DNA from: Asanoa ferruginea
Lineage (GTDB): Bacteria; Actinomycetota; Actinomycetes; Mycobacteriales; Micromonosporaceae
NCBI RefSeq assembly: GCF_003387075.1
Contig: NZ_QUMQ01000001.1
Coordinates: 3,100,001 to 3,164,000, forward strand
Reading direction: 5' to 3'
DNA length: 64,000 nucleotides
Made by a program: the position numbers and the translations under genes. Shown here piece by piece: positions 35,613 through 47,023 of this stretch; position 1 is the stretch's first letter, and the number at the start of each line of letters is the position of its first letter. The notes beneath the pieces were generated by a model. That model saw nothing but the letters and a program-made list of their open reading frames with translations, had not been told where the DNA came from and made no database searches.

Positions 35613-37259
35613 TCACCAGATGCCGAGCGACGCGGCCGTCTCGGTGCGTAGGGCCCGGACCGACGCCGCCGCTCGTTCGCGGGCTGCCGGCACGTCGCCG
35701 TCGACGACCGGCTCGATGACCTCGAGGTAGGCCTTGAGCTTCGGTTCCGTGCCGGACGGGCGGACCACCGCGCGGGCCGACTCGGTGCGCAGGATCAGCA
35801 CGTCGGCGTCGGGCTGGAGGTCTTCGACCGAGATCACCGGCTCGTCGAGCAGCGAGCCCGGCGTCTTGGTGCGGATGTAGGTCATCGCCTTGTCGATGTC
35901 GGAGAGGTCGTCGACGCGGACCGAGAGCTGGTCGGTCGCGTACACGCCGAACTCGGCCGCGATCTCGTCGAGCCGGTCGCCGATCGTGCTCAGCGACGCC
36001 TTCAGCCCGGCCGCCAGCTCGGCCACCAGCAGCGCCGCGGTGATGCCGTCCTTGTCGCGAACCTGGTCGGGCGCGACGCAGTAGCCCAGCGCCTCTTCGT
36101 AGCCGAAGGCCAGGTCGGTGCCGGCCCGCACGATCCACTTGAACCCGGTCAGCGTCGCGCCGTAGGGCAGGCCGCGGCGCGCGCAGAGCTGCGAGAGCAG
36201 TGACGACGACACGATCGTGGTCGCATAGCGGCCGGTGACGCCGCGCCGTTGCAGGTGGTCGGCGAGCAGCACGCCCACCTCGTCGCCGCTTAGCATCCGC
36301 CAGCCGAGCGGGCCGGGGATCGCCACCGCGCACCGGTCGGCGTCGGGGTCGTTGGCGATCGCGATGTCGGCACCGGTGACCTTCGCCAGCTCGATCACCC
36401 GGTCCATCGCGCCGGGTTCCTCCGGGTTGGGAAACGCCACGGTCGGAAACAGCGGATCCGGCTCGGCCTGCTCGGCGACCTCGTGCGGCCGCGCGAAACC
36501 GGCCCGCGCGAACGCCGCCGCGAGCACCTTGGCGCCGACGCCGTGCAGCGGGGTGTAGGCCACGGCCAGGTCGCGCGGCCCGTCCGGGTCGAGCACCCGG
36601 GTCGCGCTATCCACATAGGACTCGACCAGGTCGTCGTCGAGAACCACACCGAGACCACCAAGGGGTACGTCGGTCAGCGCGCCGACGGAAGCGATGGCGG
36701 CCGAGATCTCCACGTCGGCCGGCGGCACGATCTGCGCGCCGGCACCGAGGTCGCCGCCCAGCCCGGCACCGAGGTAGACCTTGTAGCCGTTGTCCTGCGG
36801 CGGGTTGTGGCTCGCCGTCACCATCACACCGGCGGCGGCGGAGAGCTTGCGGACGGCGTAGGCCAGCACCGGCGTCGGCAGCGGGCCCGGCAGCAGCAAC
36901 GCCTCGCGGCCGGCACCGGTCGCCACCCGCGCGGTGCGCTCGGCGAACGCGCGCGAACCGTGCCGGGCGTCGTACCCGATGACCAGCGGACCGGTCGCAC
37001 CGCGGGCGGCGAGCCAACCGACCAACCCGGCGGCCGCCTGGGTGACCACCGCGAGGTTCATCCCGTTGGGCCCGGCGCGCAGCGGCCCGCGCAGCCCGGC
37101 GGTGCCGAAGGTCAGCGGCCCGGCGAACCGGTCGGCCAGGTCTGCGGCGGTGCCGGGCAGCCCGTCGAGCACCTGGGCCAGCTCGGCCCGGCTCGTCTCG
37201 TCGGGGTCGTCGGCGAGCCAAGCCCGCGCGCGTGCCACCAGGTCGTCCAGCTCAGTCAT
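35613..37259 (-). CDS. Phosphoglucomutase/phosphomannomutase family enzyme (PmmB-like)
   Basis: 548 residues. The phospho-serine loop is VMVTASHNPPQDNGYK. Metal loop NDPDADRCAV, sugar loop GDEVG and phosphate loop RPSGTEPKLKAYLEV are all intact. It interconverts hexose- or pentose-1- and 6/5-phosphates. Proximity to deoC and upp would fit phosphopentomutase-type salvage, and the same neighbourhood (upp, pmmB) is known in Mycobacterium tuberculosis. Substrate not determinable from sequence. Confidence 0.92.
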   Translation of the reverse strand: MTELDDLVARARAWLADDPDETSRAELAQVLDGLPGTAADLADRFAGPLTFGTAGLRGPLRAGPNGMNLAVVTQAAAGLVGWLAARGATGPLVIGYDARHGSRAFAERTARVATGAGREALLLPGPLPTPVLAYAVRKLSAAAGVMVTASHNPPQDNGYKVYLGAGLGGDLGAGAQIVPPADVEISAAIASVGALTDVPLGGLGVVLDDDLVESYVDSATRVLDPDGPRDLAVAYTPLHGVGAKVLAAAFARAGFARPHEVAEQAEPDPLFPTVAFPNPEEPGAMDRVIELAKVTGADIAIANDPDADRCAVAIPGPLGWRMLSGDEVGVLLADHLQRRGVTGRYATTIVSSSLLSQLCARRGLPYGATLTGFKWIVRAGTDLAFGYEEALGYCVAPDQVRDKDGITAALLVAELAAGLKASLSTIGDRLDEIAAEFGVYATDQLSVRVDDLSDIDKAMTYIRTKTPGSLLDEPVISVEDLQPDADVLILRTESARAVVRPSGTEPKLKAYLEVIEPVVDGDVPAARERAAASVRALRTETAASLGIW

Positions 37260-37313
37260 CCCGTTTTGATAGCACGTGCACCCACACCCGCCACCGACGG
37301 GCCTCGGGCGCGG

Positions 37314-39182
37314 TCAGTTGGCGACGAGCTGGAACGAACGGACCATCTCGTCGAAGATCGGCTTGCTCGCCGCGAATCGGTCTTCGGTGCTGGTCAGGAA
37401 GAACGAGTAGGCATGCCCACCGTTGATGACCGCCCCCCAGACACCGTGCCGCTCCTCGCCGCAGGTGTATTCGAGCTCGCCGGAGACCCGACCGTCGATC
37501 TGGCCCTCGCGCAGGTCGACCCGCTTGTAGGGCTTGGGGCACGACTTCGAGTTGGACTTGAGCCCGCGCTCGGCGGCGGCCAGGAACCCGGACGGGGTGG
37601 CCTTCGAGCTCGCGTCTTCGACCAGGATGCGGACCTTGCGGCCAGAGTCGTCGGGGTCGATGTAGTCGTAGTAGACCGACTTGCCGCCGCCGGCGCGCTT
37701 CCAGCCCTTGGGCACGTTGACGGAGACGCCGCGCAACGCGTGCACCTGGGTCGGGAAATCGGCGGCCGACGGCGCCGAGCTGGGCCCGCCCGACTGCGCC
37801 ACCGGCTGGGTGGGCTGGTCGTCGCCGCCGCTGAACGCGACGAACCCGATCACGATCAACACCACCGCGAGGCCGCCCGCGACACCGAGCTGGAGCTTCC
37901 GTGGCCAACCGCGGACGGTGTCGACCAGGTCGCCGCCGCGCCGCTTGAGACCGGCCACGGCACCGCCACCGGACGGCGGCGCCGGGGGCTGCTGTCCCCA
38001 GGTCTGTGTGGGCATCTGCCCGGTCGGGGTCTGTAGCCCGGGCGCGGCCGGAACGGGCTGCCCGTTGGACAGCCGTTCGGTCAGCGACTCGCCCGGCGCC
38101 AGCATCGCCCGGCCGCCGATCTGACCGGTCGGGCGCTCCGGTGGCGGCGCGACCGGCTGCCACGGCGAGCGCTGTGCCGGCACGACCGCGTAGGGGTCGG
38201 TCATCATGTGCGCCGGTGCCTTGCTGGCCAATGGGCCGGCGAGCAACTCGCGGAGCATGCTGCGGGCGGTCGCCACGTCGTAGCGGCGGGCCGGGTCTTT
38301 CTCCAGCAGGCCCATCAGCACGTCGTTGAGCACGCCGGCCCGGCTGGTCGGCGCGGGCGGGTCTTCGACGACCGCGTGCATGGTCTCGATCGGGTCGCCC
38401 TTGTCGAACGGCGGGCGGCCCTCGACGGCGGTGTAGAGCGTCACGCCCAGCGAGAACAGGTCGCTCGGCGGCCCGAAGTCCTGGCCCATGGCCCGCTCGG
38501 GCGAGATGAAGTGCGGCGAGCCGAGCACCATGCCGGGCGTGGTGAGCTGCACGTCGGTGGGCATCCGGGCCACGCCGAAGTCGGTCAGCACGCACCGGCC
38601 GTCGGCGCAGATCAGCACGTTGGCCGGCTTGACGTCACGGTGCAGCACGCCGTTGGCGTGGGCGATCTCCAGCGCGCCGAGCAGCGCGATGCCGATCTTC
38701 GCGACCGCGCGCGCCGCGACCGGGCCGTCTTCGATCACCATGTCGGCGAGGCTGCGCGCGTCGAGCAACTCCATGACGATCCACGGTCGACCGTTTTCCT
38801 GGACGACGTCGTAGACCTGCACGACCGACGGGTGCTGGAGCGCCGCGGCGGCGCGCGCTTCCCGCATGGTGCGCTCATACATCGAGTCACGGTCGCTGGG
38901 CGCGAGACCCGGCGGCAGCACGACCTCTTTGACCGCGACGTCGCGACGCAGCAGGACGTCGCTCGCGCGCCAGACCGTGCCCATGCCGCCGTGGCCGACC
39001 GCCGCCCGAAGCGAGTAGCGGCCGCCGATCGTGGCTCCCGGGGCCGCACGGCTAGCTCTGTTGCCACCGATGCCTGGACTGTCAGTCGGCATGGAGAATC
39101 CAGAGCCATCAGGGGCACCGGTGGAGGTTGGGCTGTTGGATCCGGAGGTGGCGGAGCCGCTCCACGTCGGAATCTGAGTCAC
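37314..39182 (-). CDS. Membrane-anchored serine/threonine protein kinase
   Basis: About 622 residues. A Ser/Gly/Thr-rich N-terminus is followed by a Hanks kinase domain: VGHGGMGTVWRA, VAVKEV (ATP Lys), LHRDVKPANVLI catalytic loop, LTDFGVAR, SPERAMG. A Pro-rich juxtamembrane region, one membrane helix (GVAGGLAVVLIVIGFVAF) and an external domain of ~170 residues complete it. The GTG at 39182 (VTQIPTW) is chosen by resemblance to family N-termini; a TTG at 39218 directly abutting GGGAGG is the alternative. It is divergent from the acyl-CoA mutase gene. Confidence 0.9.
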   Translation of the reverse strand: MTQIPTWSGSATSGSNSPTSTGAPDGSGFSMPTDSPGIGGNRASRAAPGATIGGRYSLRAAVGHGGMGTVWRASDVLLRRDVAVKEVVLPPGLAPSDRDSMYERTMREARAAAALQHPSVVQVYDVVQENGRPWIVMELLDARSLADMVIEDGPVAARAVAKIGIALLGALEIAHANGVLHRDVKPANVLICADGRCVLTDFGVARMPTDVQLTTPGMVLGSPHFISPERAMGQDFGPPSDLFSLGVTLYTAVEGRPPFDKGDPIETMHAVVEDPPAPTSRAGVLNDVLMGLLEKDPARRYDVATARSMLRELLAGPLASKAPAHMMTDPYAVVPAQRSPWQPVAPPPERPTGQIGGRAMLAPGESLTERLSNGQPVPAAPGLQTPTGQMPTQTWGQQPPAPPSGGGAVAGLKRRGGDLVDTVRGWPRKLQLGVAGGLAVVLIVIGFVAFSGGDDQPTQPVAQSGGPSSAPSAADFPTQVHALRGVSVNVPKGWKRAGGGKSVYYDYIDPDDSGRKVRILVEDASSKATPSGFLAAAERGLKSNSKSCPKPYKRVDLREGQIDGRVSGELEYTCGEERHGVWGAVINGGHAYSFFLTSTEDRFAASKPIFDEMVRSFQLVAN

Positions 39183-39343
39183 TGAAAAGCCGCCGGGGGG
39201 TCGAGGGCCAGTTACCAACCTCCCTATCTTGGGGGAGCCGGCCCGATAAGGGAAACCGCATCACCTGTTGTGATGGATCATTGACGGTGGGTGCGAACGA
39301 CCGAACCGTCCGTGCTGACGCCCTCACAACTTAGGATTCGTTG

Positions 39344-40924
<1,581 letters not shown>

Positions 40925-41339
40925 CCGAGAGGTTGTTACGGTGCGTTAAACTCGCACCGACACTGCATCGTTACGCTGAGCTACCAAGATCTGCCGGACG
41001 CGCTGTGCGGCACGGAGTGCCGTGAGCGTGTCAGCGTAAGTCGCCTCACCCGGCAAGGTGACCATCAGCCGGGTAGATTGAGACCAGATACCCGGATTCT
41101 CGCGCGATCCAGCGGCGTGGCCGTGTCCGCCGCCACCATCACGCGTTGTAGGAGGTGTGGGACAGTTGGCAGGTTTCAAGGCGACCGCCGACGCATCCCC
41201 GCCACTCGACGAGGGCTCCTACCAGGGCTTTCGTGACCCTGCGCAATCTGATCATCACCGTAATGATGTTGCGCAGCGTCACCGTCGGAGGTCTAGGCTA
41301 GCCAAGTCCCATTCCGCCCAGAGTGATCGAGATTTTCAC
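40925..41339. other. Gene-poor interval upstream of the M20 amidohydrolase
   Basis: A 7-bp hairpin CGGTGCG-N7-CGCACCG lies at 40939-40959, just after the mutase stop. It has no U-tract, so it is at best a weak terminator. A -10-like TAGGCT near 41293 may drive the downstream gene. A 39-codon minus-strand frame (40946-41065) looks partly protein-like but has weak third-position GC bias and no SD, so it is not called. I see nothing else. Confidence 0.5.
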
Positions 41340-42605
41340 GTGACGAGTGCGTTGACGCTGCCTTCCAACAGCAGCTCGGTGGCGTCCTCATGGCCCGAGA
41401 CACCGCCTGGCGCCGACCCCCTTCCAGGTCAGCTAGATCGCTGGCTGGCTGCCCGGGGAGCCGAGCTCGTAGCCGTACGTCGTCACATTCACGCCCACCC
41501 CGAGCTCTCCCACCAGGAGTTCGAGACGGCGTCGCTGGTGGCCCGCGAGCTGGCCGTCGCCGGCCTGACGCCGCGGCTGCTGCCCAAGGGCAACGGCGTG
41601 ATCTGTGACGTGGGCGAGGGCGACCGGGTGATCGCGCTGCGCGCCGACCTCGACGCGCTGCCGCTGCCCGACGGCAAGGACGTGCCCTACCGGTCCACCG
41701 TCGACGGCGTCGCGCACGCCTGTGGCCACGACGTGCACACCACGATCCTGCTCGGCACCGGGCTGGCCCTGGCGCAGCTCGCCGAGCGCGACGAGCTGCC
41801 CGGCCGGGTCCGGTTGCTGTTCCAGCCGGGCGAGGAGTGCATCCCGTCCGGCGCACCCGAGGTCATCTCGGCCGGTGGGCTCAAAGACGTGGGCGCGATC
41901 TTCGCGCTGCACTGCGCGCCGCAGCTCCCGGTCGGCCTGGTCGGCGTGCGCTCCGGCCCGTTCACCGCGGCCGCCGACACGGTCGAGGTCAACCTGCGCG
42001 GCAAGGGCGGCCACACCGCCCGACCGCACCTGACCACCGACCTGGTGCACGCGATGGGCCGGGTCATCATCGACGTGCCGTCGCTGCTCGACCGCCGGGT
42101 CGACGCCCGCGCCGGTGTCTCGATGGTCTGGGGCCGGGCACACGCGGGCGAGGCCTACAACGCGATCCCGGCCGAGGCCAACCTCAAGGGCACCGTGCGG
42201 ATCCTCAACCGCGACGCCTGGCGCGAGGCCCCCGAGCTGGTCACCCAGCTGATCCGCGACGTGGTCGCCGCGACCGGCGCCGAGGTCGAGGTCAAATACA
42301 CCCGTGGCGTGCCGCCGGTGATCAACGACCGGATGGCCACCGCGGTGGTCGCCGGTGCGGCCGGTGCCGCGCTCGGCCCCGACCGGGTGGTCGAGGCCGA
42401 GATCAGCATGGGCGGCGAAGACTTCGCGTTCTATCTGGAGCAGGTGCCCGGCGCGATGATCCGGCTCGGCACGACGCCGCAGGGCGCCGACGTCAAGCCC
42501 GACATCCACCAGTCGACGTTCGACGTCGACGAGAAGGCCATCGGGTATGGCGTGCGCGTCATGGTGCACACCGCGCTGGCCGCACTCGCCGCCGGCACCT
42601 TCTAG
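41340..42605 (+). CDS. M20-family amidohydrolase (N-acyl-amino-acid hydrolase type)
   Basis: 421 residues. Metal and substrate motifs are HIHAHPELSHQEFET, GHDVHTTILLGT, FQPGEE, ALHCAPQLPVGLVG and GGEDFAFYLEQVPGAMIRLG. It probably deacylates N-acyl amino acids or amides; mycobacterial AmiA1/AmiB1 in a similar neighbourhood belong to this family. GTG at 41340 is preferred; the frame is open for 61 more codons upstream, but that sequence is not family-like. It overlaps the convergent DUF4349 gene by 4 nt. Confidence 0.92.
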   Translation: MTSALTLPSNSSSVASSWPETPPGADPLPGQLDRWLAARGAELVAVRRHIHAHPELSHQEFETASLVARELAVAGLTPRLLPKGNGVICDVGEGDRVIALRADLDALPLPDGKDVPYRSTVDGVAHACGHDVHTTILLGTGLALAQLAERDELPGRVRLLFQPGEECIPSGAPEVISAGGLKDVGAIFALHCAPQLPVGLVGVRSGPFTAAADTVEVNLRGKGGHTARPHLTTDLVHAMGRVIIDVPSLLDRRVDARAGVSMVWGRAHAGEAYNAIPAEANLKGTVRILNRDAWREAPELVTQLIRDVVAATGAEVEVKYTRGVPPVINDRMATAVVAGAAGAALGPDRVVEAEISMGGEDFAFYLEQVPGAMIRLGTTPQGADVKPDIHQSTFDVDEKAIGYGVRVMVHTALAALAAGTF

Positions 42606-43615
42606 GCCTTCTCCTCCCGCGCCGGCTCGTCGGCCGGCGCGGGCTGGGTCGGAACCGTCGGCGGGGCCACCCTCGCGGCCGGCAGCCCGGGCCCGGCCAG
42701 TGCGACCGCCGGGCGGCCGCGGCGCAGCCGGCGCACGTAGCCGAAGACCAGCAGCCCCAGACCGGCCAGCACCAGCCAGGGCACCAGCGCGCCCAGCACG
42801 GTCAGCATGACGCCCACCGTGGCGGTGAACGCGTGCCACCCGCCGCGCAGGCCGGCCAGGAAGCCGGTGTCATCGCTCTTCGGCGGGGCCGGCGCCTGCG
42901 CGTCGGGGCCGAGCAGCGTCACGGTGATCGTGGAGAGCGCGGTCAGGTCGTCGAGCCGCCGCTTCTTGCCCTCCAGCGAGGCGAGGTCGGCCTCCCGCTT
43001 GCCGAGCTCGTTTTCCAGCGTGACCAGGTCGTTGATCGTCTTGGCCTGGGCCAGCAGCCGGCGGGCGCTGGCTACCCGGGCCTGCTGCGTGGTGATCCGG
43101 GCGTCGAGGTCGACGACGTCTTCGGTCACGTCTTCGGTGCTGATCGACCGGCGGTCGTCGGTGCCCTTGTCGGCGATGTCGTCGACCATGGCGGTGAACC
43201 GGCTGGCCGGCACCCGCAGGGTGAGCACCGCCTCCGACCGCCCGCCGTCGTCGGTGCGCTTGTCGCCGCCGACGAAGCCGCCCGCGCCGGTGGCCATCGA
43301 GGTGACCTCGGCGGCGGTGCGCTCGACGTTTTCCACCCGGATGGTGATCGACCCGGTGTAGATGATCTGCCGCTGGTCGACGGCGAGCTCGACACCGCCG
43401 GCGCCGCCCTGGGCCTGGGCTTGCTCCTGGGGCGCCTGTGGCGCGCCCTCGGCGGCCTTCTGCGCGTCTGCCCCGTTGCCGCCGGCGTCGCTCATCGGCG
43501 CGCTCGCGGTGCTGCCCGCGTCGTCATTGCTCCCGCAACCGGCCAGCGCCAGCGCGGCCACGAGACCACCGGCCGCGAGCGCCGTCAGCGCCCGTCTCCG
43601 TCGTACGCTGCCCAT
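42602..43615 (-). CDS. DUF4349 lipoprotein
   Basis: 337 residues. The lipoprotein signal ends in LALAGC. It is followed by a Gln/Ala-rich spacer, then the DUF4349 domain (IIYTGSITIRVENVERTAAEVTSMATGAGGFVGG...LRVPASRFTAMVDDIADKG). A coiled coil follows (LDARITTQQARVASARRLLAQA...LENELGKREADLASLEGKKRRLDDL) and then a C-terminal membrane helix and basic tail. It is therefore tethered at both ends. Function unknown. ATG at 43615 has GGAAGGAA upstream. Confidence 0.88.
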   Translation of the reverse strand: MGSVRRRRALTALAAGGLVAALALAGCGSNDDAGSTASAPMSDAGGNGADAQKAAEGAPQAPQEQAQAQGGAGGVELAVDQRQIIYTGSITIRVENVERTAAEVTSMATGAGGFVGGDKRTDDGGRSEAVLTLRVPASRFTAMVDDIADKGTDDRRSISTEDVTEDVVDLDARITTQQARVASARRLLAQAKTINDLVTLENELGKREADLASLEGKKRRLDDLTALSTITVTLLGPDAQAPAPPKSDDTGFLAGLRGGWHAFTATVGVMLTVLGALVPWLVLAGLGLLVFGYVRRLRRGRPAVALAGPGLPAARVAPPTVPTQPAPADEPAREEKA

Positions 43616-43730
43616 ATCAGTTCCTTCCGAATCAGGTGCGGGTCTGTCGGTCAGACGTGCCGCGCGCGCACGCCGGTTCCGGCAGACTCGCGAGGGGACA
43701 TCACGATTCGGCAGCCAAGGGGGTCACGAC

Positions 43731-44363
43731 ATGAGACTGACCAAATTTGGCCATTCCTGCGTACGCGTGGAGCACGACGGCGCCGTGCTGGTCATCGATC
43801 CGGGCAGCTTCAGCGAGCGCGCGGCACTTGACGGCGTCGACGCGGTGCTGATCACCCATGCGCACCCCGACCACCTCGACGTCGACGCGCTGACCGACGC
43901 GCTCGCCAAGCGTCCCGAGGTCATCGTGCACACGCACACCGACGTCGCCAAGGAGCTGACGTCGTTGGGTGGCGTGGTCAACACCGTCGCGTCTGGACAG
44001 TCCTTTTCGGCCGCCGGGCTGCCGATCGAGGCCTTCGGTGGCATCCACGCGGAGATCCATCCGGACATTCCGCGGATCGCCAACCTCGGCTTCCTGATCA
44101 ACGAGTCCGTCTACCACCCCGGCGACTCGTTCGACGTGCCCGAGGGTGCCCGGGTCGAGACGCTCTTCGTGCCGGTGTCCGCGCCCTGGCTGAAGATCAG
44201 CGAGTCGGTCGACTTCGTCCGGGCGGTCGCACCCCGCCGGGCGTTCGCGCTGCACGACGGCGTCATCAACGAGGCCGGCGGCAAGCTGGTCGACGGCGTC
44301 ATGACCCGCCTGCTCAAGGTCGACTACCAGCGCCTGACGCCCGGTACGAGCGTCGATGCCTGA
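43731..44363 (+). CDS. MBL-fold metallo-hydrolase (UlaG-like)
   Basis: 210 residues. The start MRLTKFGHSCVRVE and the motif THAHPDHLDVD identify a metallo-beta-lactamase-fold hydrolase of the UlaG/YtkL type. Later metal ligands are in HAEIHPDIPR and FALHDGVINEAG. The substrate is unknown. The ATG has AAGGGGG upstream. The stop overlaps the next start by 8 nt, beginning a likely three-gene operon. Confidence 0.9.
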   Translation: MRLTKFGHSCVRVEHDGAVLVIDPGSFSERAALDGVDAVLITHAHPDHLDVDALTDALAKRPEVIVHTHTDVAKELTSLGGVVNTVASGQSFSAAGLPIEAFGGIHAEIHPDIPRIANLGFLINESVYHPGDSFDVPEGARVETLFVPVSAPWLKISESVDFVRAVAPRRAFALHDGVINEAGGKLVDGVMTRLLKVDYQRLTPGTSVDA

Positions 44364-45213
44364 CCCGGTCGCCGAGCTATACGCCGCACCACCCGACGGG
44401 TTCATCGTCGCCCGCGACGAGCTGGTGGCCAATGCCAAGGCCGCCGGCCAGAGCGACCGGGCCAAGCAGCTCGGCAAGCTGCGCAAGCCGACCGTGGCCG
44501 CCTGGGTGGTCAACCTGCTGGCGATCCGCCGCCCCGAGTTGATCGACCAGTTGGTGGAGCTCTCCGCGGCGCTGCGGTCGGCACAGCGCGAGCTCAAGGG
44601 CGACGCGTTGCGCGAGCTCACCAAGCAGCGCCGGGAAGCGGTCGGCGCGCTGGTCAAGGAGGCGGTCACGCTCGCCACCAAGACCGACCCGCGCAACCGG
44701 GGCAAGCTGCCGGTCGGCGAGGTCGAGGCGACCCTGACCGCCGCCGTCTCCGACGCCGAGGTGGCACACCAGCTCCGCTCCGGCCGGCTGGTGCGGGCGG
44801 CCAGCTACGCCGGCTTCGGCGAGGTGCCGCGCCCGCAGCTCCGGCTGGTCACCGACGAGCCGCCGGAGCCCGAGCCGGCCGACGAGACCGACGAGCGCGG
44901 GTCACGGCGGGCGGCCGACGCGCAGCGCGCGGCGCAGCGGAAAGCGGCCGACCGGGAGCTGGCCGCCGCCCGCAGCGCCGAGAAGGCGTCGCAGGCCGAG
45001 CTCGACAAGGCCACCAAAGCGGAGGCCGACGGCGCGGCGGCGGTCGAGGAGGCGGAGGCCGCGCTCCAGGAGGCCGAGCGCCGCCGCGCCGACGCCGACG
45101 CCGCACTCGGCCAGCTCCGGGTGGCCCGCAAGGCCGCCGAACGCGCCGCCGTCCAGGCCCGCCGCCGCGTCGGCGAGGTCGAGGCGGCCATCGAGGGCCT
45201 GGACGAGGCATGA
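44356..45213 (+). CDS. Conserved actinobacterial coiled-coil protein
   Basis: 285 residues. The N-terminal ~160 residues are ordered and helical (FIVARDELVANAKAAGQSDRAKQLGKLRKPTVAAWVVNLLA). The C-terminal ~110 residues are an Ala/Glu/Arg coiled coil. Homologues occur widely in actinobacteria but I do not know a function. It overlaps both neighbours (8 nt and 4 nt), so translation is coupled with the metallo-hydrolase and the following gene. Confidence 0.8.
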   Translation: MPDPVAELYAAPPDGFIVARDELVANAKAAGQSDRAKQLGKLRKPTVAAWVVNLLAIRRPELIDQLVELSAALRSAQRELKGDALRELTKQRREAVGALVKEAVTLATKTDPRNRGKLPVGEVEATLTAAVSDAEVAHQLRSGRLVRAASYAGFGEVPRPQLRLVTDEPPEPEPADETDERGSRRAADAQRAAQRKAADRELAAARSAEKASQAELDKATKAEADGAAAVEEAEAALQEAERRRADADAALGQLRVARKAAERAAVQARRRVGEVEAAIEGLDEA

Positions 45214-46010
45214 CACCCGAGCAGACCGCACAGGCGTCGCGGGACGCGGTGTTGGAGTTGGGTGGCGCCTACGCCGAGTGTCCGCGGACCCTGCGGCGGG
45301 CCCGCCAGCTCGGCCTGTCGGGCTGGGCGTTCTACGTGGCCGGGCGGGGCGGCGCGCTGGGCGACGTGCGGCCCGACACGGTGGCGGCCGCGCTGGGCTT
45401 CATCGCGCCGGAGGCGGTGGCCGACGGCTGGGACGGCGCCCGGCGGGTGCTGCCGCCCGCTGAGGTCGCCGCGGTGCACCTGGCCGAGTGCTGCCGGTGG
45501 GGCGTTGAGCAGCTCGGCGGTTTCCCCCGGGTGGAGCGGCTGGTCGAGCTGACCCAGCGGGTGGTGCTCGCCGCCGACGCGTCCGCACTGCCGCTGTTCG
45601 CGGCCTGGCGGGCGATGCCGGTGCCCGACGACGACCCGGGCGCGCAGGCGGCCGTGCTGCTGCACCTGCTGCGCGAGCACCGCGGCGGCGCGCACCTGCT
45701 GGCCGTGCGGGCCAGCGGGCTGAGCCCGCTGGAGGCGATCATCGCCGGGCCGGAAGGCGAGGCGGGGGCGGTGGCCTGGGGCTGGCAGCCGCCCTACCCG
45801 GGCATCGGGCCGCTGTTGCGCCGCCGGATGTGGGCCGAGGCGGTGACCGACCGGATCGCGGCGTCGGCCTACGCCGCACTCACCCAGACCGAGCGGGTCG
45901 AGTTGCTCGGGCTGCTCGACAGCGCCCGCAAGGGCGTCCGGCCGCAGGGCAGCGAACCCGACCGCCGCGGTCCGGAGCCAGACGGCGACGCCCGCGTCGT
46001 GCTGGATTAA
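45210..46010 (+). CDS. Conserved hypothetical protein resembling the SCO6745 family
   Basis: 266 residues, mostly helical. The segments GLSGWAFYVAGRGGALGDVRPDTVAAALGFIAPEAVADGW and WGVEQLGG recall the actinobacterial SCO6745-type proteins, whose function is unknown. The family assignment is from memory and only moderate. The ATG overlaps the previous stop (ATGA). It is probably the last gene of the MBL-coiled-coil operon. Confidence 0.65.
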   Translation: MTPEQTAQASRDAVLELGGAYAECPRTLRRARQLGLSGWAFYVAGRGGALGDVRPDTVAAALGFIAPEAVADGWDGARRVLPPAEVAAVHLAECCRWGVEQLGGFPRVERLVELTQRVVLAADASALPLFAAWRAMPVPDDDPGAQAAVLLHLLREHRGGAHLLAVRASGLSPLEAIIAGPEGEAGAVAWGWQPPYPGIGPLLRRRMWAEAVTDRIAASAYAALTQTERVELLGLLDSARKGVRPQGSEPDRRGPEPDGDARVVLD

Positions 46011-46033
46011 TTCGGTCGCACCGATGCCCGGGG

Positions 46034-47023
46034 GTGTGGGACAAACGTCGGGTGGCGCTACCTGACGGCTGGAGCACGCTCCGGCCCACCCTCGACGACC
46101 TGCCGGCGATCCTCGACCTGATGCGGGCCAGCGACATCGCGGCCACGGGGGAGGCCGAGACCGGCGAAGACGACGTCAAGGCGGCGCTGACCTCGCCACA
46201 CGTCGACCCGGCGCGCGACTGCTGGCTGGCCTACGCGCCCGACGGCCAGCTCGGCGGCTGGGCCTACATCGACAACGAAAACGGCGGCGACCGCGAGTTC
46301 GTCGAGGTCTTCGTGCACCCCGACCACGGCGCGCCGAGCCGGCGTCCGCTGCTCGACATGCTGCTGCACCGGGTGGCCGAGCGGGCCGCCGAGCGCGGGT
46401 CGGCGGAGGTCGTCGCCAAGGCCGGCGCGCTGCCGACCGAGATCGACTACATCGCCGACATCAAGGCGGCCGGCTTCCAGTTCGAGAAGCGCTACGCCCG
46501 CATGCGCCGGTCGCTCGACGGAGTCACCCCGGCACCGCTGCCGGCCGGCGTGACGATCCGCCTCGTCGACCCCGACGACGACGAAGACCTGCGCCTCTTC
46601 CACCGGGTCTACGACACCGGCTTCCGCGACGCACACGACTACCAGCCGCGCGACTACGACTCGTGGCGGGCCTACGTGGCCGGGCTGACCTCGGTCGCCT
46701 GGGACGAGTGGTTCGTGGCCGAGGTCGACGGCGTGCCGGCCGGCGTGCTGATGTCAGCCGACCAGTTGCTCGAGCACAACGAGGCGTGGGTCAAGAACCT
46801 GACCGTGCTGCGCGAGTTCCGCCGCCGTGGTGTCGGCGGCGCGCTGCTGCGCCACGCGTTCAGCGTCTACGCGGCCAAGGGCCGGGCGCAGGTCGGGCTC
46901 GGCGTCGACCTGACCAGCCCGACCAAGGCCGCCAACGTCTACCTGACCGCCGGGATGTCCGCGATCTACGAGGCCGACATCTTCCAGCAGCGGGTCAAAG
47001 CTCTGGCGACGAGGTCTTCGTAG
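46034..47023 (+). CDS. Tandem GNAT N-acetyltransferase
   Basis: 329 residues with two GNAT-fold halves. The first contains LRPTLDDLPAILDLMRASD and FVEVFVHPDHGAPSRRPLLDML. The second ends WVKNLTVLREFRRRGVGGALLRHAF, which holds the acetyl-CoA motif RRRGVGGAL, and LTSPTKAANVYLTAGMSAIYEADIF. The layout resembles mycothiol synthase, but I see nothing specific to it. GTG at 46034 is used; GTG at 46052 is possible. It overlaps the convergent GGCT gene by 29 nt. Confidence 0.85.
   Translation: MWDKRRVALPDGWSTLRPTLDDLPAILDLMRASDIAATGEAETGEDDVKAALTSPHVDPARDCWLAYAPDGQLGGWAYIDNENGGDREFVEVFVHPDHGAPSRRPLLDMLLHRVAERAAERGSAEVVAKAGALPTEIDYIADIKAAGFQFEKRYARMRRSLDGVTPAPLPAGVTIRLVDPDDDEDLRLFHRVYDTGFRDAHDYQPRDYDSWRAYVAGLTSVAWDEWFVAEVDGVPAGVLMSADQLLEHNEAWVKNLTVLREFRRRGVGGALLRHAFSVYAAKGRAQVGLGVDLTSPTKAANVYLTAGMSAIYEADIFQQRVKALATRSS

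Noticed and set aside
40946-41065. 39-codon minus-strand ORF after the acyl-CoA mutase
   Set aside because: Third-position GC is clearly below that of neighbouring genes and no ribosome site or convincing -10 is seen.
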